This document shows, one piece after another, positions 8,327-16,428 of a stretch of 64,000 bases of DNA (its first letter is position 1; the number at the start of each line of letters is the position of its first letter). Origin of the DNA: an uncultured Bacteroidales bacterium (GTDB taxonomy: Bacteria > Bacteroidota > Bacteroidia > Bacteroidales > P3); NCBI GenBank assembly GCA_900318175.1, contig ONJQ01000006.1, forward strand, positions 1 to 64,000, written 5' to 3'. The notes beneath the pieces are model-generated. The model was not told the origin of the DNA and searched no databases. It saw nothing but the letters and a program-made list of their open reading frames with translations. Made by a program: the position numbers and the translations under genes.

Positions 8327-9627
8327 AAAAGATTACCCTTCTCACCCTCGCAGCGGCACTTCTCTTCTGTTCTTGCCGCAAAGAATCTGACTATGTACCC
8401 TATATCGGCGAGAGCCACAAGCTGGCTTACAACACATACGAGGAACAGTTTATCTTTCTTTGGAAGAGCATAAGCACCGGTTATGTGTTTTGGGATGTGG
8501 ACACCGTCGACTGGGATGCTGCTTACACCCGATTCCTGCCCCGTTTTCAGGCACTGGACCGTCAATACGCAAAGGATAGCAGTGTCACCACTACTGATTT
8601 ATACGGCATCTATTATGATCTTTTTGGTCATATGAAGGATCATCACATGAACGTGGTTGTTCAGAACATCCACCCAAACCCATTGGACGATATTGGACTG
8701 GTAGTGGTCCGTCCGGGTGCCATTGAGGTTGGTAACCGCGACTATTTCATTGAAGACCATAGGAATGAGAATGAGCACATCAGCAACTTCCTTGACAGCA
8801 TCGAGTACCGTGGCTACACCATTCTCACCCATGAGTCGGGCAGTTTCCCCTTCAGGGAAGAGGCCATCTCCTCCACAGTCTCATACCACTACATTCTTTT
8901 CCAGTTGCCTGACGGACGCCGCGTGCCCTATCTGAGACAGTCCATGGCCGCTTTCACACCGGTCATCCGTGCTCTCGGCGAATCTACGCAACTGGGTCGA
9001 GGGGCGCAGCTTTTGGACCACTGGCTCCATGCCATAACCGACACCCCGCGCGAACAGCTGGCAGGCATCATCCTTGACAACCGTGCCAACACAGGTGGCT
9101 ATCAGGACGACCTCGACTACCTCATCGGCGCTTTCCTCAACAAACCCACCGAGGTGATGAAAACCCGCTACAAAGAAGGTCCTGGTCGCTACGAACACTC
9201 GCAGTGGACTCCATACTTCATCTATCCTAACAAGCAGTACCACCGCGACATCACTGCCGAGAACATCCCCTACGTTATCATTTGCGACATCAATTCCATC
9301 AGCATGGGTGAGGTAGAACCCATGTGTGCCAAGACTGCACTTCCCACAGTCTTCACCATTGGCGAGCGCACATACGGTGCCAACTGCCCCCTGCAGCCCT
9401 ACACCGACATCAACCTCAACTATGGCGGTCCCTTTGGCGACGGCAGCCAGTACCGCGGTCACTACATCTACACCTCCACTTTTGAGGCTCTTCTGAACGG
9501 GAAGGTGACTGAAGGCGAGGGCCACACCCCAGACAGCATTGTGCTCCGCAAGGACTATGGTGGCGACTTTGCCCCTCAGCTCAACGCTGCTCTCAACTAC
9601 ATCAGTAGCTATTCCTCCACTCGTTAG
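8323..9627 (+). CDS. S41-family peptidase-like lipoprotein
   Basis: A 434-residue predicted lipoprotein: hydrophobic leader with Cys at 16 and 18 (FCSCRKE), then a mature domain. The C-terminal half resembles the catalytic core of S41 (C-terminal processing) peptidases: ILDNRANTGGY corresponds to the family's D-x-R-x-N-x-GG block, and INSISMGE sits where the catalytic Ser motif is found. The usual S-A-S-E sequence is altered, so activity needs testing. No clear PDZ domain was seen between them, whereas the second S41 protein in this window (39667) has one. It overlaps the barrel gene by 4 bases and may act on or with that protein at the cell envelope. Confidence 0.75.
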   Translation: MKKITLLTLAAALLFCSCRKESDYVPYIGESHKLAYNTYEEQFIFLWKSISTGYVFWDVDTVDWDAAYTRFLPRFQALDRQYAKDSSVTTTDLYGIYYDLFGHMKDHHMNVVVQNIHPNPLDDIGLVVVRPGAIEVGNRDYFIEDHRNENEHISNFLDSIEYRGYTILTHESGSFPFREEAISSTVSYHYILFQLPDGRRVPYLRQSMAAFTPVIRALGESTQLGRGAQLLDHWLHAITDTPREQLAGIILDNRANTGGYQDDLDYLIGAFLNKPTEVMKTRYKEGPGRYEHSQWTPYFIYPNKQYHRDITAENIPYVIICDINSISMGEVEPMCAKTALPTVFTIGERTYGANCPLQPYTDINLNYGGPFGDGSQYRGHYIYTSTFEALLNGKVTEGEGHTPDSIVLRKDYGGDFAPQLNAALNYISSYSSTR

Positions 9628-9711
9628 TTCATACTTTTGGGTCAAATATTCCTCTTTTATACCAATTACAATTGGAGAACAGAGGATTATATGACCAACC
9701 ATGTTTATAAG

Positions 9712-9755
9712 AAGCGAAGTCAGCCCCTAAACAAAGGTCTGACTTCGCTTTTATT
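9712..9755. terminator. Terminator hairpin between convergent genes
   Basis: A 12-bp perfect inverted repeat pairs 9712-9723 with 9739-9750, followed on the plus strand by T-rich sequence. It lies 84 bases after the S41 lipoprotein stop and 48 bases beyond the end of the minus-strand flavoprotein gene, so it could serve both. Confidence 0.65.
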
Positions 9756-9802
9756 AGTGGCGATGCTGGTCAGTTCGTGTTGATGAGCCCTGACGCTGGG
9801 TG

Positions 9803-10429
9803 TCAGCGGATGAAATTGGTGTAGATAGTCTCCTCCTGTTGGGGTAAGCCGTGCTGTGCGGCTTCGGCGGCGATGGCACGGATGAGGAAGGCCATATTGC
9901 GTGCCACGATGCGAATATTCTGCAGCCCCTCGGCATCCTGCATTACATCCTCTGCCGAGTTTCCATGCACCATGTTCCAGTACCGTCCGCTGGCAATGGG
10001 CATTTCGGAGATGGTGAAGTATTTGTTCAATTGGTCGAAAGTGGCCGTGGTGCCTGCACGGCGTGCGGAGCAGACCGCAGCGCCCACTTTGAGTCGTTTG
10101 CTGAAGGGAGTGCTGAAGAAGAGACGGTCCAAGAAGTTGGTGAGGGTTCCGTTGGCGGAAGCATAGTAGACGGGTGAACCCACCACCAAGCCGGCAGCTT
10201 CGGCAAACTTGGGAGCCACCTCGTTCACTGCGTCGTTGAAGACGCAGTGTCCCGTTTCGACACAGCGGCCACAGGCAATGCAGCCTCTGATGTCTTTGTT
10301 GCCGACGTGGATGATCTCGGTTTCAATGCCTTCTGCGTTGAGGGCGCTGGCCATCTCGGCCAAGGCGGTGTAAGTGCAGCCGTGCTGATTAGGGCTGCCG
10401 TTGATGAGGAGAACGTTCGGTTGTTTCAT
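9803..10429 (-). CDS. Iron-sulfur flavoprotein-like NAD(P)H-dependent oxidoreductase
   Basis: A 208-residue cytoplasmic flavodoxin-fold protein of the NADPH-dependent FMN reductase family. The phosphate-binding loop is NGSPNQHGCT near the N-terminus. Cysteines at 50, 53, 56 and 62 form the compact CX2CX2CX5C motif known from iron-sulfur flavoproteins, where it carries a 4Fe-4S cluster. A second conserved patch GSPVYYASANGTL binds the flavin ring in this fold. The start at 10429 is the first ATG; the longer reading to 10450 would need a TTG. It is the last gene of a minus-strand redox cluster and lies beyond a hairpin that ends the next gene upstream, so it may have its own promoter. Confidence 0.8.
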   Translation of the reverse strand: MKQPNVLLINGSPNQHGCTYTALAEMASALNAEGIETEIIHVGNKDIRGCIACGRCVETGHCVFNDAVNEVAPKFAEAAGLVVGSPVYYASANGTLTNFLDRLFFSTPFSKRLKVGAAVCSARRAGTTATFDQLNKYFTISEMPIASGRYWNMVHGNSAEDVMQDAEGLQNIRIVARNMAFLIRAIAAEAAQHGLPQQEETIYTNFIR

Positions 10430-10508
10430 TGTGTTTTTTCTGGTTTTCAAAAATGGGATAACTTCAATGTGGAAGGAGTGTAGATGTGCAATGTCCGTGA
10501 TAATAACG

Positions 10509-10540
10509 CAACGGCCTCACAAAATATTGTGTGGCCGTTG
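10509..10540 (-). terminator. Terminator hairpin after the flavodoxin gene
   Basis: A 14-bp inverted repeat with one mismatch pairs 10509-10522 with 10527-10540 around a 4-nt loop. It lies 26 bases beyond the flavodoxin stop codon on the minus strand. The downstream side is only moderately T-rich. Confidence 0.5.
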
Positions 10541-10565
10541 TCAAACACAAATGAATTAGAATAAT

Positions 10566-11171
10566 TCAAAGAGTACTGAGCCATTTTTCGACCTTGGCGC
10601 GACCGCTGCGGACCTCATGTCCGTAAATGTCGAAACCTTTTGTGACTTTAGCCTTGGGGAAAGCTTTCTTGACGTCGCTGACACACGATGCCAGTCCGCT
10701 ACCCTCGTGGGTGGTGAAGGGGATGACGGTTTTCCCGTCGAGGTTGATGTCTTTGAAGAGGGTGAACATTACCTGAGGGTAGGTGCCCCACCAGACGGGA
10801 CCGCCGATAAAGACGGTGTCGTAGGCTGTGAGGTCGAGAGCCGAGCCTTCGTAGGGAGGCAACTCGCCGTCGGCTGCCTCTTTCTTGGCCAGATCGATAA
10901 GGGGCATATAGGCCATGCCGTCATACTTGTGGGTGACGATTTCGTATTGGTCGGCCCCAGTGATTTCGCTGATGTAGTCAGCCACGATTTTGGTGTTGCC
11001 GACTTCAATGTTGCCGACGGAATAGTTGTCGCCGGCGTGGGAAAAGAAGATGACAATAGATTTGCTCATAGTGTTGCTTTTTTGAGTTTTAGGTTGATTA
11101 TTGTTCTGCCCGTTGCAGCCCACCGTAGTGAGGAGGGCAAGAAGGAGGGCAAGGAGTGTTCTGCTTTTCAT
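10566..11171 (-). CDS. Flavodoxin-like lipoprotein
   Basis: A 201-residue flavodoxin (Flavodoxin_4-type) with a lipoprotein signal peptide ending LLTTVGC, so the mature protein is predicted to be lipid-anchored outside the cytoplasm. The core begins at about residue 37 with IVIFFSHAGDNYSVG, the phosphate-binding region, and continues with the FIGGPVWWGTYP block that contacts the flavin ring. The second half carries TTHEGSGLASCV. Flavodoxins are normally cytoplasmic electron carriers; an anchored version implies electron transfer or quinone reduction in the periplasm, which is inference. It is 48 bases downstream of the DUF362 lipoprotein gene on the same strand. Confidence 0.85.
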   Translation of the reverse strand: MKSRTLLALLLALLTTVGCNGQNNNQPKTQKSNTMSKSIVIFFSHAGDNYSVGNIEVGNTKIVADYISEITGADQYEIVTHKYDGMAYMPLIDLAKKEAADGELPPYEGSALDLTAYDTVFIGGPVWWGTYPQVMFTLFKDINLDGKTVIPFTTHEGSGLASCVSDVKKAFPKAKVTKGFDIYGHEVRSGRAKVEKWLSTL

Positions 11172-11219
11172 GTTTCGAAGAATGGTTTGACGGTTCGTAC
11201 AGTTTTCGGGGTGTGGGAA

Positions 11220-12212
11220 TTATTTGTCAATGTTGACGATGTGGTATTTCCGGGTGCCAAGACCAATCTTTTCAGCATGTTCGATGATGTGGACACCGTG
11301 GCGGTCATTGATGCGCTGCTGGAGGGCAGTGGCGTCGTCGCCCGTGCTGTTTTGGTGACCAAAGACGAGGTCGAGGCAGGCCTGGTCCAAAGCCACGGGG
11401 TCGGTGGAGGCAAGGATTCCGATGTCTTTGAGTTCAGGGGCGGCGGGGTCGCTGTCGCAATCGCAGTCGACGGAGAGGTTGTTCATGATATTGATGTAGA
11501 TAATCTTGTCGCCGAAATGGTCTGCAACAGATGCTGCGGCAGTAGCCATGCACTCAAGGAATTTGTCTTGGTTTTCGGGCTGGATGAAGTCCCACAGTTT
11601 GTGGTAATCCTCGCTTTGACCATTGGTGTGGATGTAGGTCTTTCCGTTGCGGGAAGCCACGCCGATGCTCTGGTTTTTCAGCACACCGCCAAATCCGCCC
11701 ATGGCATGACCCTTGAAGTGGGCAAGGTTAATCATGAAATCGTAGTTCTGTAGATGGCTGCCCACGATGTTGTACTTCATATAGGTGGTGTCGCGGACGG
11801 GGAGTTTGATCTCGCCTTCAGCATCCATGATGTCCACACCGCCGATGGTGTTGAAGCCGTGGTCTTCGATAACGGCTAAGTGGTCGCGCGTATCCATGCG
11901 CTTGCCGGCGTAGGCAGTGTTACATTCCACAAGCTTGCCGTTCACCAACTGGACAAAGGGTCCAATAAGTTCGGGCTTCAGGTAGTGATGGCCGCCGGCC
12001 TCGCCGGTGCTAATCTTGACGGCTACACGTCCTTGGGCTTCGACACCGAGGGCTTTGTAAATGCTGATGAGAGCCTCGGGGGTAATCTGGGAGGTCATGT
12101 AGACGGCTGCCCCTTCGAGTTGCTCGGGTTGGGGGTCTTCCTTCTGATTGCTGTGGCAGCCACACAACAGCAGTGAGGTTGCAAGCATAAGCGTGATGCT
12201 CTTTCTCTTCAT
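11220..12212 (-). CDS. DUF362 domain lipoprotein
   Basis: A 330-residue DUF362 protein with a lipoprotein leader ending LLLCGC. Family hallmarks are visible: VAVKISTGEAGG near residue 63, NLAHFKGHAMGGFGG in the middle, an acidic and Cys-containing DCDCDSDP segment, then ILASTDPVALDQACLDLV. DUF362 proteins are often fused to or encoded near ferredoxins, and some act in redox metabolism. The exact reaction is unknown. Here it is exported and stands next to an exported flavodoxin, so the two may form an envelope redox pair (inference from gene order and shared lipoprotein signals). Confidence 0.85.
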   Translation of the reverse strand: MKRKSITLMLATSLLLCGCHSNQKEDPQPEQLEGAAVYMTSQITPEALISIYKALGVEAQGRVAVKISTGEAGGHHYLKPELIGPFVQLVNGKLVECNTAYAGKRMDTRDHLAVIEDHGFNTIGGVDIMDAEGEIKLPVRDTTYMKYNIVGSHLQNYDFMINLAHFKGHAMGGFGGVLKNQSIGVASRNGKTYIHTNGQSEDYHKLWDFIQPENQDKFLECMATAAASVADHFGDKIIYINIMNNLSVDCDCDSDPAAPELKDIGILASTDPVALDQACLDLVFGHQNSTGDDATALQQRINDRHGVHIIEHAEKIGLGTRKYHIVNIDK

Positions 12213-12284
12213 GATAATAAGATGGTTTGTTTGTTATTAATATGATTTATTAGTATTTTCGTTGAAGGGGTTGATGGGGTGGAG

Positions 12285-12716
12285 TCAGTAGGTGGAGGCG
12301 CGGCTGGAGGTGATGAGCCAATGACCATTTTGCCGTTTGAGGGTGAATTGGCAGCGCAGACGCCATGTGTGGCGCCCTCCCCCGAAGACGGCTGCTGCCA
12401 CGCGGCTGCGGGCATCGAGTGTTGCTTGGTCGCCGCTGACGGTGATGTCAAGTCTGTCATGCTCGGCGCTGTAGTAGTTGAGGGTGCCGTCGGCAATGGC
12501 GTCGATATATTCCTGTTTGGTCTGTTTCATGCCGGTCATGTGGTAAAGTACGTATTCGTCGGCGTGGATTGCGTTGAGCAATGCTGTGTCCTTGGCTATC
12601 ATGGCGCAGCACAGCTGGTTGTAAACTTGCTCTATCTGATGGCGGTCGTCGGGCTGTTGTTGCATAGGGCTGTGAAGGTTTAGCAAGATTGAGAGGAAGG
12701 TGATAAGGTTGAGCAT
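12285..12716 (-). CDS. NTF2-like (SnoaL/DUF4440-type) protein
   Basis: A 143-residue protein with a hydrophobic N-terminus (1-16) that could be a signal peptide, followed by a single NTF2-like cone domain. The helix RHQIEQVYNQLCCAMIAKD, the DTALLNAIHADEY turn and the paired strands near the end (RLRCQFTLKRQNGHWLITSS) are typical of the DUF4440/SnoaL group. These proteins are small-molecule binding or isomerase scaffolds and no substrate can be named. It is 72 bases upstream of the DUF362 gene on the same strand, with a promoter core and palindrome upstream. It may therefore be the first gene of this part of the cluster. Confidence 0.75.
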   Translation of the reverse strand: MLNLITFLSILLNLHSPMQQQPDDRHQIEQVYNQLCCAMIAKDTALLNAIHADEYVLYHMTGMKQTKQEYIDAIADGTLNYYSAEHDRLDITVSGDQATLDARSRVAAAVFGGGRHTWRLRCQFTLKRQNGHWLITSSRASTY

Positions 12717-12870
12717 TGTTGTTGCAGGGCTGTTAGTGATACTGTCGATTGCAATGAGGGTTGTCTTTTACCGATACTGAGGGGTGTGAGTGCTGTGCGG
12801 TTTCCCAAGGCTGGGATGGTTGATTTTCGGGTAGTAGACTGTATCGGTATCATGTTCATTTATATGCTAT

Positions 12871-12891
12871 TATACTATTGACAATAGTATA
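12871..12891. promoter_or_regulatory. 21-bp perfect palindrome, candidate operator
   Basis: TATACTATTG, one central A, then CAATAGTATA. It overlaps a second, shorter palindrome (acaata-gta-tattgt, 12881-12895). It lies just downstream of a -7 box for the minus-strand NTF2-like gene and 119 bases from the end of the AraC regulator gene. Binding by that regulator or another dimeric factor is inferred. Confidence 0.45.
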
Positions 12892-12902
12892 TTGTTCAAT
12901 TT

Positions 12903-12927
12903 GCAAAATTACAAAGAATCTCACAAA
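12903..12927 (-). promoter_or_regulatory. Predicted promoter for the NTF2-like gene
   Basis: Read on the minus strand, TTTG (12924-12927), 12 nt, then TAATTTTG (12904-12911) followed by C. The start codon at 12716 is nearly 190 nt downstream, so there is a long leader containing the 21-bp palindrome. Confidence 0.5.
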
Positions 12928-13009
12928 AGCATATTGCAGATTTTGCGGAAAAAATGACAGATTTTTCGGATATGGACAAAGTGGGGAGTAGGGTGGGGGA
13001 GCGGAGCGC

Positions 13010-13822
13010 TTATTGCCGGAAGTCGCTGGGCGAGGCTCCAAGGTTTTTCTGGACGTAGCGGACAAAATAGCTCAGGGAGGAGAAACCGAAAAGGTCGCTG
13101 ATCTCCTCAAAGGAAAGGTCTCTCTGGCGGAGCAGTCGGCTGATGTCGAGGGCAGTGTAGCGCGTAATCCAGTAGATGGCTGATTCTCCGCTGGCATTGT
13201 GGCACACCTCGCTGAGGTATTTGGGTGTGACGCAAAGTTCGGAGGCGTAGTAGGAGACGAGGCGGTGCTGGCGGTAGTCGCCACGGTCTAAAAGGGCAAG
13301 GAAGCGTTGCATGATGCTCGCTTGCTGGTTGCTGACGGCACGCTCGCCATAGAGCTCTACGTGGAAGTCGAAGAAGTCAATAATCATGCATTGGATGGCA
13401 TTGATCATGGCATCGCGGTGGAAGTGGTGATGAGGGAGCGTCAGCCGTCGGCGGATGTAGTCGAAATTGATGGAGCAGACTTCATACTGGGGTTTGTTTA
13501 GGTGCATGACGGGTTGCTCAAAGAGGGCCAGATGTCCCCTAACACCATAGTTGCTCTGCGGAGTGGAGAGGACAATAAACTCGATGGTGACGTTGATAAC
13601 CTCCAGCTGAAGGTCGTCGCTCTCATAGAGGTCGTGGAGCAGCAGACTCTGCTGCGAGATGATGAGGCAGTCGCCGGCGGAGAAACTATGCTTCTTGCTG
13701 CCCAGAAAGAAAGAGCCGCTGCCACGGTGGCAGAGAGCATGGACAACGTACCCTTGGCGTTGCATCTCGGCGGTGTCGGCAAGGGTGTCGGCAATGATTA
13801 TGTCTTCTCTTTCTGTTATCAT
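13010..13822 (-). CDS. AraC-family transcriptional regulator
   Basis: A 270-residue regulator with an N-terminal cupin-like sensing half (GSGSFFLGSKKHSFSAGDCLII at about 34-55) and a C-terminal double helix-turn-helix at about 175-270. The signature region VSYYASELCVTPKYLSEVCHNASGESA and the second helix pair SFEEISDLFGFSSLSYFVRYVQKNLG are standard for the family. The ligand is unknown. It lies inside the minus-strand redox cluster and is the most likely local regulator of the flavodoxin, DUF362, aldo/keto reductase and acetyltransferase genes. Comparable gene sets in other Bacteroidales are also AraC-linked as far as I recall, but that is not checked here. Confidence 0.9.
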   Translation of the reverse strand: MITEREDIIIADTLADTAEMQRQGYVVHALCHRGSGSFFLGSKKHSFSAGDCLIISQQSLLLHDLYESDDLQLEVINVTIEFIVLSTPQSNYGVRGHLALFEQPVMHLNKPQYEVCSINFDYIRRRLTLPHHHFHRDAMINAIQCMIIDFFDFHVELYGERAVSNQQASIMQRFLALLDRGDYRQHRLVSYYASELCVTPKYLSEVCHNASGESAIYWITRYTALDISRLLRQRDLSFEEISDLFGFSSLSYFVRYVQKNLGASPSDFRQ

Positions 13823-13883
13823 TTAACCCTTTAACGTTGGGGCAGGGGATATATTGTGTGCATTGTCCATGTTTTTTTTTCGA

Positions 13884-13918
13884 ACAAAGAAAGCGGCATA
13901 CCTGTTGAGGCATGCCGC
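13884..13918 (-). terminator. Terminator after the aldo/keto reductase gene
   Basis: On the minus strand, an 11-bp stem with one mismatch (13908-13918 with 13893-13903, 4-nt loop) is followed by TTTCTTTG. It lies 45 bases after the stop codon of the reductase and separates it from the AraC gene. Confidence 0.6.
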
Positions 13919-13963
13919 AGTGAAAAGAGTAATAGCAAAATGCCGTCTACCTTTTGGCTGCTT

Positions 13964-14917
13964 TCAATCGGTGGGGTTCCATTGCGAGAACCAGCGCACC
14001 TGGTCTTCATAGCTCATAACGAAGTAGCGCTTCTCTGCGTCGAGGGCACGGATGGCCGCCATTTCGACATTGGAAAGGGCAAAGTCCATCACTTCAATAT
14101 TTTCGCGTATATAGTCGGGGTTAGAGGCACCGGGAATGACGGAGAAACCTTCCTGCATGTGCCAACGGATAATGATTTGTGCGGGGCTTTTTCCGTGGGC
14201 TTTGGCAATGCGGTTGATGACCGGGTCGCGGAGTATCTCGCCTTTGCTGTCGCGTCCACCCAGCGGGAACCAGCACTCCAGCTGGATGCCCTCGGCGGCG
14301 CACCGTTCCTGCCAATGGCGGCGTTGAGCGTAGGGGTGGCACTCAATCTGCATGATTTGCGGTTTGATTTTGGCGTTCTTGATGAGTGAGTCGAAAATGC
14401 TGTCGCTGACATCGAAATTGCTGATGCCTATGGCGCGTACCTTTCCCGAGGCCATGGCCTGTTCCATCTCTTTCCATCCTCCTACATAGTCGCCTACGGG
14501 CTGGTGGAAATAGACGAGGTCTATGTATTCGAGGCCCAAGCGGTTCAGCATGCGGTCAATGGCTTGGAGGGTCTTGCCTTCGCCATACTCATTGGGCCAC
14601 AGTTTGCTGGTGACCCACACACTGTCGCGGGGCACACCGCTGTCCTTCAGTGCACGGCCTAAGCTGCGTTCGTTGCGATAGGCATGGGCGCAGTCGAAAT
14701 GACGGTAGCCGGCGTTGAGGGCTGTAAGAACGGCGTTGTAGGCCTCGTCGCCCTCTGCAATCATATACAATCCCAGTCCGAACTGAGGCATACGCACTCC
14801 GTTGTTGAGGGTGAGATAGGGCTGTTCGCTATGGTGTTTGAGTCCTTCGAAAGTTGTTTGGGCGTTCATGTTGAAAAAATTTAAGATGATAATTGTTGCG
14901 ATAATTATTTTCTTCAT
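13964..14917 (-). CDS. Exported aldo/keto reductase
   Basis: A 317-residue aldo/keto reductase with all four catalytic positions: Asp75 (HFDCAHAY), Tyr80, Lys105 (TSKLWP) and His138 (YFHQP). The NADPH-binding end is visible as IPGASNPDYIRENIEV. Unlike most of the family it begins with a basic and hydrophobic leader ending NMNAQ, a typical Bacteroidota signal peptide, so the enzyme is probably periplasmic. NADPH is not normally available there, which is odd. Two further in-frame ATGs lie 6 and 9 bases upstream; the MKK start is chosen because it gives a standard leader. The acetyltransferase stop is less than 20 bases upstream, so the two are an operon. Confidence 0.88.
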   Translation of the reverse strand: MKKIIIATIIILNFFNMNAQTTFEGLKHHSEQPYLTLNNGVRMPQFGLGLYMIAEGDEAYNAVLTALNAGYRHFDCAHAYRNERSLGRALKDSGVPRDSVWVTSKLWPNEYGEGKTLQAIDRMLNRLGLEYIDLVYFHQPVGDYVGGWKEMEQAMASGKVRAIGISNFDVSDSIFDSLIKNAKIKPQIMQIECHPYAQRRHWQERCAAEGIQLECWFPLGGRDSKGEILRDPVINRIAKAHGKSPAQIIIRWHMQEGFSVIPGASNPDYIRENIEVMDFALSNVEMAAIRALDAEKRYFVMSYEDQVRWFSQWNPTD

Positions 14918-14934
14918 GGCCATCATGGCTATTA

Positions 14935-15459
14935 TTATACATTCTTGATAAATTTGGCCGGGTTGCCGCCGACTATGGTGTTGGGGGCCACATCCTTTGT
15001 CACCACTGCTCCGGCGGCCACCACAGCGTTGTCTCCCACGGTGACGCCGGGCAGGATGGTGGCTCCTGCGCCCACCCAGGCGTTTTTGCCGATGTGAACA
15101 GGTTTGCAGGTGAGTATCTGGCGGTCGTGCAGGTCGTGGTTGTTGGAAATCAGCTGTGCGTTGGCTGCAATCATGGCACCGTCCTCAATGGTGATGCCAC
15201 CGCGCGCCATCATCAGGCAGTTGTTCATTATCATAACGTTGCGGCCAATCTTTACATGGTCGAAACAGACTCCCGTCAGTCCGGGCATTATCCAGCCGCC
15301 TTCGCCCAACCCTTCGCCAAACAACTCGCGCACAAGCGCGTTGTATTCATCCGTATAGGGCATAGTGTGGTTGAGGCGGAAAAGCACCTGTGCCTGACGT
15401 ACGCCTTCGGCGTGTTCTTCGGGAGTTGTGTTGCGTGGGTCTACTATTGTTTCTTGCAT
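14935..15459 (-). CDS. Left-handed beta-helix acetyltransferase (maltose/galactoside O-acetyltransferase type)
   Basis: A 174-residue hexapeptide-repeat acyltransferase. The N-terminal helix pair (about 10-50) corresponds to the maltose O-acetyltransferase cap, followed by isoleucine-patch repeats (VKIGRNVMIMNN, ITIEDGAMIAANAQLIS, VHIGKNAWVGAGATILPGVTVGDNAVVAAGAVVTKDV). The catalytic His is in the SNNHDLHD segment and the C-terminus has the standard IVGGNPAKFI. It transfers acetyl groups from acetyl-CoA to sugars or similar hydroxyl acceptors; the natural acceptor is unknown. It is the first gene after a good promoter and is followed by the exported aldo/keto reductase. Confidence 0.88.
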   Translation of the reverse strand: MQETIVDPRNTTPEEHAEGVRQAQVLFRLNHTMPYTDEYNALVRELFGEGLGEGGWIMPGLTGVCFDHVKIGRNVMIMNNCLMMARGGITIEDGAMIAANAQLISNNHDLHDRQILTCKPVHIGKNAWVGAGATILPGVTVGDNAVVAAGAVVTKDVAPNTIVGGNPAKFIKNV

Positions 15460-15513
15460 AAGTCGTTGATTTTGTTTGTTTAATAATAATGGCGGTGTGT
15501 CTTATTTGATTTT

Positions 15514-15538
15514 GCAAAATTACGAACCTTTTCCCAAA
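15514..15538 (-). promoter_or_regulatory. Predicted promoter of the acetyltransferase-reductase operon
   Basis: On the minus strand, TTTG (15535-15538), a 12-nt spacer, then TAATTTTG (15515-15522) followed by C. It lies 55 bases upstream of the acetyltransferase start codon. Confidence 0.6.
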
Positions 15539-15591
15539 GGCCTGTTACACACAATGCCACGATTTTTTCAAATTCTGCTGTTCTTTTAATA

Positions 15592-15616
15592 ATTGAAAAA
15601 AACTTCGTATATTTGC
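15592..15616 (+). promoter_or_regulatory. Predicted promoter for the outer-membrane-like lipoprotein gene
   Basis: ATTG (15592-15595), a 12-nt A-rich spacer, then TATATTTGC (15608-15616). The start codon at 15640 is 23 nt downstream, which excludes the upstream ATG at 15613 that lies inside the -7 box. Confidence 0.65.
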
Positions 15617-15639
15617 AACATAATTTAAATTGTCTTGCC

Positions 15640-16362
15640 ATGAAGAAATTAAATTCTATCCGTCTCGTTATGCCTTTTTTACTGGCATTTGGTTTTTCGT
15701 CGTGTGTGGTGTATAGTCCACATAATGCCGACATTCCGCTGCTGTATGAGCGCGGCCAGTTGCAGATTGATGCATCGGCCTCGTTGTCGGCCCCTCTGCT
15801 TGCCGTGCCGGCTGTCAACGCCTCGGTTGCCTACTCTCCCTTCAACCACGTGGCTGTGCAGGGAGCGGCCAGTCTTTCCGCCCTCAACTCCATCTATGCC
15901 CAAGGAGCTGTGGGCACCTATTTTCCTTTCGGCAATTTGGTGTTGGAGTGTTACGCCGGCTATGGCTATGGCTACACAAACATAGATAGTATTGCCTCTA
16001 CGACAGCCTCTTCCGGCTATCGCATCAACGGCAATTACAATCTTTATTATGGCCAGCTCAATCTGGGCTGGGCGCAGCTGTTGGACGGCTACCTCGACCT
16101 TGGTTTCGGTGTGAAAGGAGGCCTCCTTGCCCCCAATTGGTCACGCTATAAACTCTCCACCGATGCCTCAAACCAGGTTGTTGCCGCTCACACCGACAAC
16201 CACTTACTGATAGAGCCCCAATTCATGCTCCGTCTTGGTGGCCAGCATCTCAAATTCACCTTCAATCTCTCTTACGCCTACCTCCGTGGCTGGCCCAACT
16301 CAAATGTCTACTTAAACTACGAAAGAATCAGCGCAGCCCTCGGCATCCATTATAAATTCTAA
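15640..16362 (+). CDS. Lipoprotein with beta-barrel-like mature region
   Basis: A 240-residue protein of unknown function. The leader MKKLNSIRL then a hydrophobic run ends FSSC (Cys at about 22), a lipoprotein signal. The mature part is a series of alternating strands rich in Gly, Tyr and small residues (VAVQGAASLSALNSIYAQGAVGTYFPF, YAGYGYGYTNI, YGQLNLGWAQLLDGYLDLGFGVKGG) and ends in a Phe-terminated strand HYKF. A lipid anchor combined with a barrel-like pattern and a terminal Phe is seen in some Bacteroidota surface proteins. A short monocistronic unit is likely, since the next genes have different base composition. Confidence 0.7.
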   Translation: MKKLNSIRLVMPFLLAFGFSSCVVYSPHNADIPLLYERGQLQIDASASLSAPLLAVPAVNASVAYSPFNHVAVQGAASLSALNSIYAQGAVGTYFPFGNLVLECYAGYGYGYTNIDSIASTTASSGYRINGNYNLYYGQLNLGWAQLLDGYLDLGFGVKGGLLAPNWSRYKLSTDASNQVVAAHTDNHLLIEPQFMLRLGGQHLKFTFNLSYAYLRGWPNSNVYLNYERISAALGIHYKF

Positions 16363-16428
16363 GCCATAAGTCTTTGTTGGGCTTATGTTTGAGGTTTAGT
16401 ATTATTTATATAAAGTCATATTTCTTAT

